Notes: generated from the letters alone by a model not told the origin. A DNA stretch of 64,000 nucleotides from Rutidosis leptorrhynchoides (GCF_046630445.1 NC_092338.1:155423501-155487500), one strand, 5' to 3'. Positions 21,668 to 33,641 are shown, counted from the first letter of the stretch. A program made the numbers and translations.

Positions 21668-22234
21668 GGTGAGGTGGCGTTTGATCCCGCCGAAGATCAC
21701 CGGAAAAAGTGAAAAGAACGCCGCCGCCAATAATTGGAGATCGCCCGATAAAAGTAAGAGAGATGGCTGGAATTGGAACAAGGTGGTTTCTAGCTATATA
21801 TATAGTTATTTCAATGTTCTTTTTTTTAACGGAAAATTCGGCATTGACCGAAGAAACTTCTAGCATCAATTGCGAAAAGCGTACCCAATAACTTTTTATG
21901 CAAAATAGGGTAAAAATAACAGGTCATCGAGTAATTTCGTATAAGAAAGATGGCTTGTGTGTTTTGACAATTATTTGTATCCAACTCATTAGTTTTAAGT
22001 AAGGTAGTACTATATGACATGCTAAGTGACTCTTTTGTTAGGTATGGTGTGGCATTGTATCTTCTTGTTCCATGTAATAGTCTAATAGTCTATTTTATTT
22101 GATGCTATTTTGTCCAAACAGTAAGCACTTATGGCCAAACATAACAATAACATGTTTGCGTTCGAAATTTTGATGTTATTCTCGTTTGAACCTTAAATAA
22201 ACCACGTGTAAAGGATTAATCCAAACATATTTTA

Positions 22235-22437
22235 TTGAACTTGCGGGCATAGCCCAACGGTTCCCCCCATGTCCTTTGAGTCATGGTATAGGGAGATGTC
22301 ATGGGTTGTCCGAATGGATGTGTTCTCGGGTACCGTCGATCGGGTTCGAGTTTCCGCCCGAACGTGTGTTACGTGCAAATGATGAGGGTCGTTAAAATAA
22401 ATGATCTACTGATGTCAAAAAATCGTCGTTTAAAAAA
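22235..22437 (+). mobile_element. tRNA-derived SINE
   Basis: 203 bp flanked by a 16-bp perfect direct repeat ATCCAAACATATTTTA (22219-22234 and 22438-22453). It has a pol III box A-like TAGCCCAACGGTTCC (22251-22265) and a box B-like GGGTTCGAGTTTCC (22348-22361). It ends in an A-rich tail. A related, 5'-truncated minus copy lies at 58419-58528. It is non-coding and would rely on LINE enzymes for mobility. Confidence 0.9.
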
Positions 22438-22453
22438 ATCCAAACATATTTTA

Positions 22454-22650
22454 CCGAAAATCAATATATATTGCAAACAAAATTTTAAAGACATACAAGT
22501 GCCCTATAACCACACAAGATGACCTAGTGGTTGACATCCTTATATACCGTGTAAGCTGAACAAGAAAAACTTCATCCGTTTATCCATTGTACGTCTACTA
22601 TATATCAAACTAATATAGTATATAATAAAGAAAAGGACATCCGGCAAAAA

Positions 22651-22687
<37 letters not shown>

Positions 22688-23412
22688 TACCTGTGCCCAG
22701 GGAACAATCATGCCTTTATATTTAGTCACATTTATGGATTTACAAATAGAGCCTAGCATAGTTCGAGCTTGTCTAAGTCACGGTAGTAATTAAGGTACAC
22801 AATCATTCAACAAGTGACGTCATCAGGTCAAAGCGACAAACTGGACTTCTGGATGGTTCAGTGGCTAAACCTGAATTCAAAACATTGGTTATTACCAACA
22901 CGATATAATGTATCCTACAAGAAAGTTGGCATCCTTTTTAGGCTAACTTAAGATATGGGCGAATGAGATGGGTCATTGTAGAATTGTAGTTATGATTATT
23001 TAACGTGAAGGAGTATGGTTACAATAATAGGATGTGAGGTCTTGAGTATGTTGGGCGATTGTTGGTTCAAAATCTTCCAACTGTTTATAAAAGGTGTACC
23101 AATGTCGGAAATTTAATAAAAGTCTTGTGAGGACAGATGACTATACCTTAAATTACACCAGAGACCAGACAGTACCTTGTGTTCTGTTTGTTGCCATCAA
23201 TAGCATAATGTTGTTCCAATGGTTATGAGTGATGAATGTGGGACCTTGGTTCATTGACATGGCTAACTGGGACCAATTTTTTTTATGGTTGAAATTGGTA
23301 ACTTTTTACCCAGTATTACAAATGGCCAATTAAACAATTTAGGTGTACCATTTATCAAGTGGGTTGCATTGAGAAAAGTTGAAGACTAAGATTTTAGTTA
23401 CATTTTTCTTTT
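22454..23412. other. Intergenic, no gene seen
   Basis: AT-rich sequence with a (TAA)n tract at about 22652-22683. I see no supported gene, RNA or element boundary here. Confidence 0.6.
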
Positions 23413-23544
23413 TAAAGGTGTGTTGAAAAAAGTAGCTAGCCTGAAAGTTGGAAATTATTTTTTTTAATGGTGTTTAGTATGCTGGTTTGAAGCTGAAAAA
23501 TGTAAAATTACATAAAAGGACACTTTATATATAAATAGAATAGG

Positions 23545-24900
23545 TCATATCAATAAGTTAAGTATATCATTGACATGAAAATCAAAAGAAACATTATAAT
23601 ATATAATACTCCGTATATGGTAAGCTCGTTGGTGACATGTACTCCATATTAAACTAGCAATATTGTTACAAATTTCCTTCATCTCATTAGATGCTCCTTC
23701 AAGAATATCTTCATTATTCGATTCATGCCAAAAAATATCAGGAAGTTCATCATCTAGTATGTAATCCGGATGTCCATCTATCACACAATTTCTACGAATG
23801 TAGTTCTGTAAATCGAATGTGACCATAATAATATCAATTTGCGTTTGCACGCTAAACTTAGGCATTCTACCGAGTATTCTCCATCTTTTCTTTAATTTTC
23901 ATAATAACCTTTCAATACAACCTCGAAGGGATAAATGAGAACGGGTAATAGCTTCTTGCATGTTATTTGGCGGCTCATATTCAAATTGAGATTTATGATA
24001 TCTTGTTTTTGGATACGGAACCAAATATCCTTCACAAAAAAACAAATCAAATAGTACACACACACATATATATACACCTTCGGTGATTCCAGAAAGTTCA
24101 TTAATGACGTGTTGATCACATGAAGAAATCGTGTGTCATGTGCTGATTCCTCCCACCCAACCGATATAAAGGTAAAACACATCTCAAAATCATATGTGCC
24201 CATCAGTCCATCACAGTGAAAGTTGGTACGTCATTCGTTCCTATAGAACACAATTTTTGAGTCTCCGGAATACATGTCTTTATGTGGGTATCAACAATAC
24301 ATCTGATGCAATCCTAATGTAATCCAACAATTTTAAATGACAACAACGCAACATTAATATTAAAAAAAAAAAAAGAATCAATAATTTATACTTTGAAATA
24401 TGACATGTATCTTTCATATATCATTGACAGTTTGAGGTGGTATAAATTGAAATATTGGATCTTTCGGTCTTATCTTTTCACATGTCAAGCCATTAAAACC
24501 TTTCCCTTTAGCTGTTATAACCTCTAGTACTTCATGAAACACTCTACTAATGGCTTCTTCAGAAAGTGAAAACATTCCATAACATCTCTATGAGATTCGC
24601 TCAATGCAAATGTATGCACATAAATTCCCAACTTCTCAAGAATTGACATATTATCACTTAATCCATACTTTTTGATTCAAGCTCTCCACATAGTTTCATC
24701 ATACTCGTTTTTTAACGCCTTCTCACTATATAATTTCGTTTGAACAATATTTTCAAATTCTAGCTGCAGGTTCAATCCATTTAAATGGAATACTTCGGCC
24801 ATGTTTCATAACATATGAGTAACATTCCACACAAAATCGGAACACTTTGATCCGTCCAATCGAAATATTTTTGTTCGCATCATTACTCGACAATATCTGA
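23545..24900 (-). pseudogene. PIF/Harbinger transposase pseudogene
   Basis: Minus-strand peptides in order follow the family. They are LSLSEEAISRVFHEVLEVI (~24560), CIRCIVDTHI (~24300, degraded GAIDGTH block), FTFISVGWEESAHDTRFL (~24170, GWEGSAHD block), RYHKSQFEYEPPNN (~24000), LSLRGCIERLL...RWRILGRMP (~23900) and FSVQTQIDIIMVTFDLQNYI (~23850). These correspond to the DDE nuclease domain of HARBI1/PIF transposases. Several stops and frameshifts interrupt it, for example the TAA before KLKKRW. The N-terminal end is interrupted by LINE 3 at 24922. It is not functional. Confidence 0.85.
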
Positions 24901-24987
24901 TAGCATGAGATATTTGTAAATACACGATCTAATTCCTCCACAGGTGATTCCGGCAATTGTTCGCCGGATTTCATACCCATAATTGAT

Positions 24988-26557
24988 ATGGCTCCCTTAC
25001 CCAACTCTGACCATCAATATGCCGATAAAATCTCCACAACGATTTACGTCACGAATTTCCCACACCACTTTGAATCTAACGATATACGTGAGATCTGTTC
25101 CAAACATGGAAAGATTATCGATGTATACATCGCTCGCAAACTTTCGAAAAAAGGTTATCGATTTGCTTTCGTTCGATTCATAAATGTCTCATCGATTAAA
25201 GATCTGGAAGTGGCTATCTCATCCACCTGGGTCGACAATTTTCATATTTACGCATCTCTCGCTCGATTTGACAAATCTGCATCAAAAAAAAAAATCTGAT
25301 ACATTTGGTAAGCAAACTTCGATTCCCCCTCAGAAAAATAATAATGGTTCTTCCTCTAATATGCATAGAAACGTGCAAGGTGCTTCATATGCATCAATTG
25401 TCGGTGGTTCCAAGGCTATCCCTGTTAATGTAACTCCTCCTAAAAGGATTTTAGTTGAGGATGATGAGCTTTGGGATCTTGAAAATACCAACCTCATTTT
25501 GTTTGGAAAGGCTAATATCCCATCTCAAATCCCATTTCTTAATCGTATGTGGCATGATGAAGGGTTTGAGTCTCTTTCGGTTGAGTACATGGGTGGAGCT
25601 TGGGTTTGGATTGAATTCCCAAACACCGAGTCTCGTGATAATTTTTCAAATAATTTACTCGTTCGTAACTCTCTATCTGAAATCCGACCATACTCCGATT
25701 CTTTTTCGATCAAGGACAGGACTATTTGGATCGAAATTTTGGGTTTGCCTGCCAAAGGTTGGAACTCTGATGTTTTTAACAAGATTGCATTTCACTTTGG
25801 AAGGGTGCTTTTTCAAAACTCGAACATTGAAGATACAAAAGGTAGTGGTAAAGTATGTATTTTAACTTCTGTTTTGGATATGATCCACGAGCGGGCTGTT
25901 GTTAATGTTCTGAAAAAGGATTACACCATTTTTGTCAAAGAAGTGGAGGATTGGAACCCTTCAATCTTGAAGGTTTTAAACGAATCCGTGTTAGATAAAT
26001 CTGAGGACGATATTCGTGGTAACGACGACCATTCGGTTTCTACTAACCAAGAGGTGCTGGAAGAAGGGGAATTTGTTAAAGATTCTTTTGACGACTACGA
26101 ATTAAATATTCCCTCTAAGTCTGTGAATTCGGGTGAGGTGAATCAGAAAGGTAAGGTTGATTCTGATGGTATAGAAAATGTCGTCCACAATGAAAGTGTG
26201 GATTCTACTGTTCAGGCAGACTTCATTAATAAAGAAACCTACTGCCCTTCTAATTGTGATGCTAAATCTGTTCCAGTTGATCCTGTTTTTCCTACGTGCA
26301 CATCACCTTCTCTTTCCAAGCCTCCCGGTTTTAATGGTAAACGTTTTTTCTCTCCCAAATTTTCTAACGGTGAGCCTGTTTTTTCGGAAACCTCAGATAC
26401 AGCTAATTATCCGCCTAAAAAACAGTCTGAATACGTTATGGTGGACCAAATTGATAACATAATCTCAGTTGGAATATCTCTCGGTTACGATATGAAGGGA
26501 AGTCAAGCAGATTTAAAGAGTATGTTAGCTAGAATGGGTGCTAAAAAACCCATTTAA
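24988..26557 (+). pseudogene. LINE 3 ORF1 (RRM protein) with one frameshift
   Basis: Starts MAPLPNSDHQY with an RRM (IYVTNFPHHFESNDIREIC, RFAFVRFINV) to aa ~95. It then shifts frame inside an 11-base A-run (25284-25294) and continues open to 26557. The second half has WVWIEFPNTES, IWIEILGLPAKGWNSDVF and GRVLFQ, the same DUF4283-like region as in LINE 2. It ends ISLGYDMKGSQADLKSMLA. The single lesion is an indel in a homopolymer, so a sequencing or assembly error should be considered. Confidence 0.88.
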
Positions 26558-29500
26558 TGCATATTCTTTCCATCAACATTGGAGGAGGGGTGAGTTTCAA
26601 TCAAAAACAATTGTGGATTCATAATTTATGTAACGACTATAAAGTTGGGATTCTAGGAATTCAAGAAACGAAACTAACTCAGTTGGATCTTTTTATCGTG
26701 AAGTCTTTTTGGGGTAATCTTTCTTTCGATGTCGCTTGTTCTAGTGCTAGAGGTAGGTCGGGTGGATTAATTACAGTTTGGGATCCCTCTATTTTCTGCA
26801 AGAAGCGTATCTTATCCTTTGAAAATGCTCTTATAGTTGAAAGTTCAAGATCTTATAATTTGAACAGTTGTTACATCATTAATATATATGCTCCTCAAGA
26901 TAGATGCAACAAGCTTAGACTTTGGAATTTTTTATCCGCGTTTATGTCAAACAATCCCGGAGATTACGTTCTTTTTGGCGATTTTAATGCGGTTAGGAGT
27001 GCCATCGAAAGACAAGGTTCTAATTTTTGTTCTCTTTCTGCGAGCGATTTAAATAAATTTATTTCCTCTACTGGCCTGGTGGACTTGCCGATGGGTGGTA
27101 GAGCTTTTACACGTTCTAGTAAATCTTGTGATAGTCGAGCAAAGCTGGATCGTTTCCTTCTGTCTAATGGTTTCATTGATTCTTGTCCGGATTTAATTGG
27201 TCGTGTTCTTCCAAACTTATGGTCAGACCATTGTCCGGTAGTCTTATATATTGATCATCAGAATTACGGTCCTACACCATTTAAACTATTTGCTTCTTGG
27301 TTTATGATCGAAGGTTTTGAAGAAGTGGTTAGAAAAGCCTGGTATGATCCTCAGATTACTAGCGAGAGCAATGGTAAAAACCCTTTCATTGTTTTTAAAA
27401 TCAGATTGCAGCATGTTAAGTGTAATCTCAAGGCTTGGCATAAACTGCATCTAATCTCTTGCTGTGATGAAAAAAAAAATCTCCTAGCTTCTATTGACTT
27501 GATTGATAATGAGTTATTTAATGGGGGAGATAACATAGCCCTTTCAAGACAACGTATTAATGCCATCAAGGACTTGTCTTTGATAGAAAAACGAGAGAGC
27601 ATGAATGTGGCTCAAAAGTTCAAAAAACTTTGGAACCTACAAGGCGATGAAAATTCATCTTTCTTCCACTCTTCGATTAACCGGAAGCGTAGGAAAGTTG
27701 GGGTTACGGGTATTCTCTCAAATGGTCTATGGGTCACTTCCCCAGATCTTGTCAAGAGCACTTTTCTTAAATACTTCAAAGACAAATTTACGTGTTTAAA
27801 CACTGTCAAAATTGTGAAACGAAGTGCCCACTTGCACCCTTTAACAGCGGAGTTAGCTTCTCAATTGGAACAACCTTTTTCTGAATCAGAAATTAAGAAC
27901 GCGGTGTGGGGTTATGGGGATGACAAGGCTCCCGGTCCCGATGGGTTCTCTTTTCGGTTTGTGAAGCATTTTTGGGATTTGATCAAAATTGATATATTCG
28001 CTTTCGTTCACAATTTCCACTCCTCGGGATTTATTCCTAAAGGCTGCAATTCTGCTTTTTTCACCATGATTCCGAAGATTGATAACCCTCTCTTTGTTAA
28101 GGACTACCGCCCTATTAGCCTCATCGGGATCCAATATAAAATCCTATCAAAACTCCTTGCTAATAGACTCTCATTGGTCATTGATCACGTAATTAGCCGG
28201 GAGCAATCCGCGTTTATCAAAGGCAGACAAATTTTAGATGGCCCGTTGATCATTAACGAGATTCTTGGTTGGTGTAAACGTAAGAAGAAAAAAGCCATGA
28301 TTCTAAAGGTGGACTTCGAGAAAGCTTTTGACTCGATTAGTTGGGATTTTCTTATCTCAATGCTTACTAATCTTGGTTTTGGTCGAAGATGGGTTCACTG
28401 GATTAAAGGGTGTCTTCTTTCCTCTTTTGCTTCGATTCTTGTTAACGGAAGCCCGACGGATGAATTTAAAATCGATCGTGGTTTCCGTCAAGGTGACCCT
28501 CTTTCCACTTTTCTCTTTATTATTTGTATGGAGGGTCTCCATGTTGCTCTTATGGACGCAATGGATCGGGAATTATTCAAAGGTTTATCTGTTGGTGACC
28601 ATTCTAGTTCCGTTCTTTTATCTCACTCTTTTTTTGCAGACGATGCTCTTTTTATAGGGGAATGGAGTGATTTCAATGTTAAGAACCTTATTGATATTTT
28701 GAATTGTTTCTACTTAGTCTCTAGATTACAATTAAATGTCCACAAATCTACTCTGCTTGGAATTGGTGTTCCTTCTATGGAACTTAACAGACTCGCGTCA
28801 ATTATTGGTTGTAATCCGTCTTTTTTCCCATTCTCCTACCTTGACATTCCTATTGGTGCTAATATGATGCTTGTTGCTAACTGGAAATCAATTATTAATA
28901 AGGTGGAGAAACGTCTTGCAAGTTGGAAGATGAATCTTCTATCTTTTGGTGGTCGCCTTACGTTGATTAAATCAGTTTTGGGTGCCTTAGAACATACTAC
29001 TTATCCATCTTCAAAGTGCCGAAAGGTGTCCTCAATCACCTAGAGTCTCTTCGGTCTAGTTTTTTTATGGGGTAGCACTAAAGTGGATCGCAAAATTCAT
29101 TGGATCAAATGGGACCTCATTCTCAAACCCAGAGATAAAGGTGGCCTTGGTGTTATTAGCTTTGACTCGCTAAATAAAGCTCTTTTATATAAGTAGAGGT
29201 GGAGGTATGTTTCTTGTAAAGATTGGCTTTGGGTTTCGGTTATTAAAGCTATTCATGGAGTGCATCGAGATGGTATTTCTCCCATCATCAACCAAAATGT
29301 AAGTAGTCCATGGACTGTTATTAATCGTTATATTCATGATCTCCATATGCAGCTCCCCTCCATTTGTAATGTTTTTTCTGTTAGGGTTGGAAATGGTCAT
29401 GATACTTTATTTTGGCTAGATAACTGGGTTAATGATTCTAATTTTTGTGATCGATTTCCTCGCTTATACGCCCTTGAATCTGATAAATCTTGTACGGTGT

Positions 29501-30219
29501 ATGATCGGTTTTCGAATAGTGGAAGAAATTGGGTTTGGCGTAGACCCATTCGATCAGGGGCTGAATCGCAGCAGCTCACTGACCTGACTGCTACTATTGA
29601 TCATGTTGTTCTTTCTACTTCGAGTGACAAATGGGTGTGCTCGAACCTGCCTAACGAATCCTTCTCTGTAAGTGGTTTTCGTAATCTTATCAATCGTGAT
29701 GCGTTGAGTAATTGGCCTACTCACTGGTGCAAGTTTGTTCCCCCTAAAATTAATTTCTTTCTTTGGCGTGCTCGGCTGAATAAGCTTCCCGATAAATGCA
29801 ATCTTTTGGAGAGAGGGATCGAATTGGATAACCCTTTTTGTCCATCGTGTTCTAATCAAGTTGAGGATCTCACCCACATTTTTTTCCAATGTAACATTGC
29901 AGTTCAAGTTTGGGGCTTCATAGCATCATGGTTAGATATTGTGCTCCCAGTATGGCAATCAGTGGATGCTTTATGGCAATGGATTATGACAAAGTTCCAA
30001 AGTCATGAAAAGTCTATCATTTTGGAAGCCATTAGCTATGCTACGTTATGGTCCCTTTGGCGTTTCAGAAACGGTAGTATTTTCGACCCGTCCAAGTTCA
30101 AAAAATGTCATATTATTGATTCGATTGTTCTTTCTTCCTTCGATTGGCTTTCTTCGCGTTATAGGAAAGCTAATATAAATTGGAACGTTTGGTTATGTAC
30201 TCCTTTATTATCTTTGTAA
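26557..30219 (+). pseudogene. LINE 3 ORF2 with three lesions
   Basis: Open from 26557 (MHILSINIGG) through the endonuclease (GIQETKL, NIYAPQ, FGDFNAVRS, SDHCPV) and reverse transcriptase (DKAPGPDGFSFRF, QSAFIKGRQILDG, FEKAFDSISWD, RQGDPLS). The catalytic box is FADD instead of YADD (28633-28644, aa 693-696). A one-base loss near 28989 and a one-base gain near 29068 cancel, restoring frame. TAG at 29194-29196 replaces an expected Trp in LLYKWRW. The C-terminal zf-RVT part (CPSCSNQVEDLTHIFFQC) is open to 30219. The full frame would be about 1220 aa. Confidence 0.9.
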
Positions 30220-30727
30220 TGTTCTAGCTTCTTGCTAGTTTTTAATAAAATTTCCAGCTGTTTATAAAAAAAATGAGATATTTGTAAATAGTTTACAACA
30301 ATACATTTTAAGCAGACAAATGAATAAAACCTACATAGCACACATGAACATAAAACAAGACATAATCTATTTTTACTACTTTTTCTAGTTATTGCTACTA
30401 TCAAATAAATAAGTTTTCTCTATTAAAAGATGAATATATTGTTAACTCTGTTGTATGAAATCTTAGTATGAAATCTTAGGTGGAAATTAACATTTTACTA
30501 GCATGCAACTTCATTTAGGCATTTCATTAAATGGTGTATGAGCATGATATATTACTTGAGCAAAATCACATACAAGAAAAGCAAATCAACTGAAAAACAA
30601 AATTTATTAAGTTAAATAACAAAAAAGAAAAGAAACTAATTAAATACTAGTGCATCAAAATCATATAAAAAGCAATTTTAAATAAAAAAATATAGCAACC
30701 ATGTACTTACTGGAATTCCATCTACGA

Positions 30728-30992
30728 GCCTCATTTAAAGTGATTATGTTTTGTTCTTGCTTATTGTTTTCTTGGTTGAAGACGTTTTCTTTTCGAAAAC
30801 GTTTTTGGTATTTATAAAAGTTTTTGTAATTTTTACCACAAAAAAGATAGTTTTGTATGCTTGTCACTTTTTAGGTAAGAGCCTCATTTAATACAGTTAT
30901 GTTTCGTTCTTGCTTATTGTTTCCTTGGTTGAACATGTTTTCTTTTTGAAAGCCTTTTTTGTATTTATAAATGTTTTCGTTATTTTTGCTAA
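30728..30992. repeat. Diverged tandem duplication in Harbinger arm
   Basis: Two ~130-bp copies beginning CCTCATTTAA and containing GTTCTTGCTTATTGTTT (30730-30860 and 30890-30992), spaced about 160 bp. They are non-coding and lie in the right part of the Harbinger element. Confidence 0.7.
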
Positions 30993-31746
30993 AAAGATTT
31001 ACTTACTGAAATTCGATGGACGAGGTGGGTTTTGATTGTACTTGGTGATCTTGAGTTAATAAATGCAAGATGAAACAATGGAAGTGTTTGATGGTTTTAA
31101 GATAATTTGGATGAGAAGATACAAAAGTACTCCGTAGCTCACTTATGACCAAATGAAAGGGGAAAGGAATAACTTATAAAAGATGAAGGGTAGTATGTTT
31201 CTAAAATAAATAAAAGAGGGAAGGTTATTTTGAAACGCTACATGTGTAAGCTTAAAATTCTAGAGCTTGATTTTTATATAAGCTCTACTTTTAAATGTTT
31301 TTCAAGCTTTTAGCATGTAACCTATAAAAATAATAAGCTTAAGGTCCAAGAAATTGTTCATCCAAACACACCCTAAATACTTGTCATTTGTTGTTTTGGG
31401 TCTTGATGGGACTTAGGGCAGAGGATGGGCTGCATTATCGTAATTGATCTTTGCAATAAAAATGATAGGACTCCCTGCTGAAACTATCGGACTCATTCAT
31501 TCTTAGAACACAAGGAGTGGTAACACATGTCAGTTACCATGTTACTTGTGACATGGTTTGTCAAAAATAGCGGAGAGTGAGAGATGTGTCAGTTTTTTAT
31601 TTTATTATTCAATACATTATAAAATTTATATTAAACTTAAAATAACTTCATTAATAATAATAAAAAAAATTACAATTCCAAGAAAAATTAAAATTAAAAT
31701 GCCATTAATTAACTTTATAAATAAAACCTAACTAATCTCAATTAGT

Positions 31747-32520
31747 CTAACTATGTTCCACAAGATCGTGTCGAAGGTTGTCGTGCTCTTCCCTGTCATG
31801 AAGCTCTTTCGTCTTCCTTAAGTATGTATCACACCTTTGTACCAAGTAGATCTTTGTAGGTTGTTCACTGACACGTAATACGGCTCACTTTCAGCGATGT
31901 TAAAACGCGTCTTCTGCAATCATGTTATGTAATATGATGCAAGCATACATTATTCTTATGATTGCGTATACGCTATATGCCCTTCCGGTTGTCTTAATAT
32001 GCCACATTGGCCTTGTAAAATCCCAAATGTCCCCTCAACGTCTTTACGAGTTGCCGATTGTTCACCAACACGTAATACAGCTCACTTTCAGCGGTGTTAA
32101 AACTGTTGTCTTCTGTAATCATGTTATGTAATATGATAAAAGCATACATTATTCTTTTGATTGTGTTAACGCTATATGACTTTCTGGTTCTTAATATGCA
32201 CCAATGTCCTTGTAAAATTCCAAATGCCCCATCAGCATCTTTACAAGCTGCCGATTGTTTTCTTGTAAAGTACGCTCTTTTTGGACAACAACACTTGAGA
32301 ATCTCTTAATGAAAGTTGCGCATTAGGGGTATATCCCATCGGCGAGATAGTATCCACGTTCATAATCAACATCTCCAACTTCACATAAAATTTGAGGTGC
32401 AATGTCAAATAGTAAACTACTGAACAATTGAGATGCATTAAAGACATTTAAGTCATTATTCGCTCCTGCCATCCCAAAATATGGATGCCAATTAGAAATA
32501 TGGATGACATTCAAAGTTAC
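31747..32520 (-). pseudogene. Second Harbinger-type (plant transposon protein) relic
   Basis: Minus-strand peptides read HPYFGMAGANNDLNVFNAS, then DYERGYYLADGIYP, WATFIKTLSS, KQSAACKDADGAFGILQGHW, IMYAFIILHNMITED, and a C-terminus EEHDNLRHDLVEHS with a stop at 31747-31749. This is the C-terminal half of the Plant_tran/PIF-type DDE transposase. It is broken by frameshifts and by an internal tandem duplication (next entry). It is distinct from the pseudogene at 23545, whose motifs differ. Terminal repeats of the element were not resolved. Confidence 0.85.
31861..32254. repeat. 197-bp tandem duplication within transposase relic
   Basis: TTGTTCAC..ACACGTAATAC..CTCACTTTCAGCG starts at 31861 and again at 32058, with high similarity across the unit. 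The duplicated piece encodes the AFGILQ-to-ILHNMI region twice. Confidence 0.85.
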
Positions 32521-32578
32521 AAGTTACCAACGTTGTCGATAAAGATTCAACTAACTATTTGTACGAACCATTAGATTG

Positions 32579-32676
32579 TTAGAAAAGTAAAACATATCAT
32601 TGGAATGGAAGGAGTAATTATTTTTTGTTAGAAAAGTAGAACATATCCTTGGGATGGAAAGTGTAATTATTTTTTA
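32579..32676. repeat. 49-bp tandem duplication
   Basis: Two adjacent units starting TTAGAAAAGTA at 32579 and 32628, differing at a few bases. They are non-coding. Confidence 0.8.
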
Positions 32677-33641
32677 TAAACAACTGTGTATGGTACAGAT
32701 TAAAAATCTAGTATTATTATATAGAATTATTTGTTTAAATAGATATATATGGAATAATTTAATAACGATATCAAAGTTTTATTCCAACCTATTTTTTTTT
32801 TTACTAATACTACATAGCAATGCCCGTGCGTTGCACGGCTTGTCACAAATTTCATTATTTTAAAATTCGTGTTCCGAATGGTTAGAGTCATGGCGCGAGT
32901 TGGTTGAAACTATTAACCTTGAAGTGAAAGTTGATGTTGGTCCCATTATGCAAGTGGTCAAGTAAGACTTTGTGTATATGTTTTGTTTACCACTATGGAA
33001 ATCTGCACGTTCGGGTCATATCTACTAACGTAACTATATATAAACAAAAGTTTACTAAAGGTGGTCAAATGAGTTAACAAATGATGTCAAAATACATTAT
33101 AAAACATACATATTGTATTACGATTAATAATATTAAAACATATATTACCTTTACAATTTACCATTAAATTTTTGAAGGTCTCTCTTTATGACTTCATATG
33201 TGATAATAAGTAATTACATAATAATTGGAGCACATAAAAAAAATTATAAATATAAACATGAACCATTGCGTATTACTACACCACACAATATAAAACTTGT
33301 GAATAGAATAAAATTGGAGGTTCATAACATTGAATAACAATTAATATGAAATTAACAATTATTTATTAACTATTATAATAAAGATATGTAACACCATCAA
33401 AAGTAATAAACGTTATAAATTTTTCAATAACTATTATCTTTTTATTTTCCTTAAATTAAATTTAGTTATAAACATTCATTCATAAAAAGTAAAATTAATA
33501 TATGTCATAAATTATATGATTAGTTTCAATCTTTTCATTTTCTTTATCATAATTTTGTCATAAATTTAAAATTAAGCTATGACATAAATAATAACAATAG
33601 TTTCAAACTTTTCATTTTTCATATTTACATTGATAGTACCG

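Larger units (their letters stand above)
16398..21779 (-). mobile_element. Full-length L1-type LINE, both ORFs open (LINE 2)
   Basis: Flanked by an 18-bp perfect target duplication, AAGGTGGTTTCTAGCTAT, at 16380-16397 and 21780-21797. The 3' end (left, minus orientation) carries a short poly(A) (T-run 16398-16408). It is 5382 bp long, with a ~112-bp 5' leader, an ORF1 with an RRM, and an ORF2 with endonuclease, reverse transcriptase and zf-RVT. ORF1 stop and ORF2 start overlap as ATGA (20081-20084), suggesting termination-reinitiation. An RRM in ORF1 is a feature of the plant L1 group described as BNR-type. Intact ORFs and a perfect duplication point to recent insertion. Confidence 0.95.
24923..30272 (+). 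mobile_element. Full-length L1-type LINE, inactivated (LINE 3)
   Basis: Flanked by an 18-bp perfect duplication ATGAGATATTTGTAAATA (24905-24922 and 30273-30290). It is 5350 bp with a 65-bp 5' leader, ORF1, ORF2 and a short A-rich tail (~30266-30272). ORF1 stop and ORF2 start overlap as TAATG at 26555-26559. It has the same design as LINE 2 but is damaged: one indel in ORF1 and two indels plus a nonsense codon in ORF2. The target site lies in a Harbinger transposon. Confidence 0.95.
23416..31373 (-). mobile_element. PIF/Harbinger DNA transposon carrying a nested LINE
   Basis: The left end AGGTGTGTTGAAAA and right end (read inward) GGGTGTGTTTGGATGA are flanked by TAA at 23413-23415 and 31374-31376. 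TAA-type duplications and GGGTGTGTTTGG ends fit PIF/Harbinger. A decayed Harbinger transposase lies inside on the minus strand (23545-24900). LINE 3 (24923-30272) is inserted into its upstream part. Without the LINE and one copy of its duplication the element would be about 2.6 kb. The left terminal repeat has drifted, so that boundary is less sure than the right. Confidence 0.7.

Noticed and set aside
21668-21781. 38-codon N-terminal extension of LINE 2 ORF1
   Set aside because: It crosses the element's 5' boundary into the target duplication. The ACCATGG start at 21667 is better supported.
22850-22900. Possible tRNA-like segment (GGATGGTTCAGTGGCTAAACC)
   Set aside because: Only a box A-like word. 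No box B, cloverleaf or flanking repeats.
32824-32838. GC hairpin as a rho-independent-type terminator
   Set aside because: Eukaryotic context, no T-run after it, and similar palindromes are found near plant transposon ends.
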